Positions 5,448 through 5,495 of a stretch of 5,495 nt of DNA are shown in pieces. A program made the translations under genes and the position numbers. Numbering within the stretch: position 1 is the first letter of the stretch; each line of letters opens with the position of its first letter. Below the pieces are notes generated by a model. It did no database searches and was not told the DNA's origin. It was given only the letters and a program-made list of their open reading frames with translations. This DNA comes from a bacterium (GTDB taxonomy: Bacteria; Sumerlaeota; Sumerlaeia; MVZB01), in assembly GCA_023480605.1 (NCBI GenBank), contig JAMCWS010000333.1, positions 1 through 5,495 of the forward strand. Reading direction: 5' to 3'.

Positions 5448-5495
5448 ATGATGTCGCTGCTGATTTTCGTCGACCGGTTGCGCGAGCAGCCAACC
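5448..5495 (+). CDS. Start of an unidentified gene downstream of mreB (partial)
   Basis: Sixteen codons are visible before the right edge, beginning MMSLLIFVDRLREQPT. The ATG at 5448 is favoured because GGAGGTGA (5433-5440) lies at workable distance; the second ATG at 5451 is equally possible, and an in-frame ATG at 5418 lacks a good ribosome site and lies upstream of the likely transcription start. The 65-base gap after mreB allows an operon, and mreC is the usual follower. The visible residues, a short hydrophobic run then a charged VDRLREQ, neither confirm nor exclude MreC. The function is not assigned. Confidence 0.5.
   Translation, partial: MMSLLIFVDRLREQPT

Noticed and set aside
4351..5493. 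380-codon minus-strand frame opposite mreB
   Set aside because: It is antisense to an unmistakable mreB and has the typical low-complexity shadow composition.

Overview
The window is GC-rich bacterial DNA. It holds one long gene running off the left edge, three complete or nearly complete protein genes, and the first codons of another gene at the right edge. A cell-wall-type MreB, an MFS exporter with cytoplasmic-membrane topology, Shine-Dalgarno-led starts and sigma70-like -10 boxes all point to a free-living, probably rod-shaped bacterium. I cannot assign a phylum from this alone. The mix of a high-GC genome with conserved hypothetical families suggests an uncultured or little-studied lineage, which is inference.

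Layout: (1) 1-1824, minus strand: a GTG-started gene of at least 608 codons whose 3' end lies outside the window. Its N-terminal third looks like the TraB/EreA/ChaN-like superfamily (DUF5682-like). The long plus-strand reading frame over the same bases (10-2037) is an antisense shadow. (2) 1825-2335: about 510 bases of divergent intergenic DNA, GC-rich on the left and AT-rich on the right, with promoter-like boxes, several small dyads and no convincing gene. (3) 2336-2575, plus strand: a 79-codon conserved-type small hypothetical protein. (4) 2578-3840, minus strand: a 420-aa TetA/DHA1-type MFS transporter. It converges on the small gene with only two bases between the stop codons. (5) 3841-4338: about 500 bases of divergent intergenic DNA with a hairpin and a seven-G tract at the transporter's ribosome-binding site. 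(6) 4360-5382, plus strand: mreB, which probably really begins at an ATT codon at 4339. (7) From 5448, plus strand: the first 16 codons of a further gene with its own extended -10 promoter and strong Shine-Dalgarno.

The genes do not form one obvious pathway. Orientations alternate (minus, plus, minus, plus, plus), so most genes appear to be separately transcribed. Only mreB and the right-edge gene could share a transcript. I found no RNA gene, CRISPR array, insertion sequence or clear defence system. The most interesting points are the GTG-started TraB-like gene, the likely ATT start of mreB, and small regulatory-looking structures at several starts.
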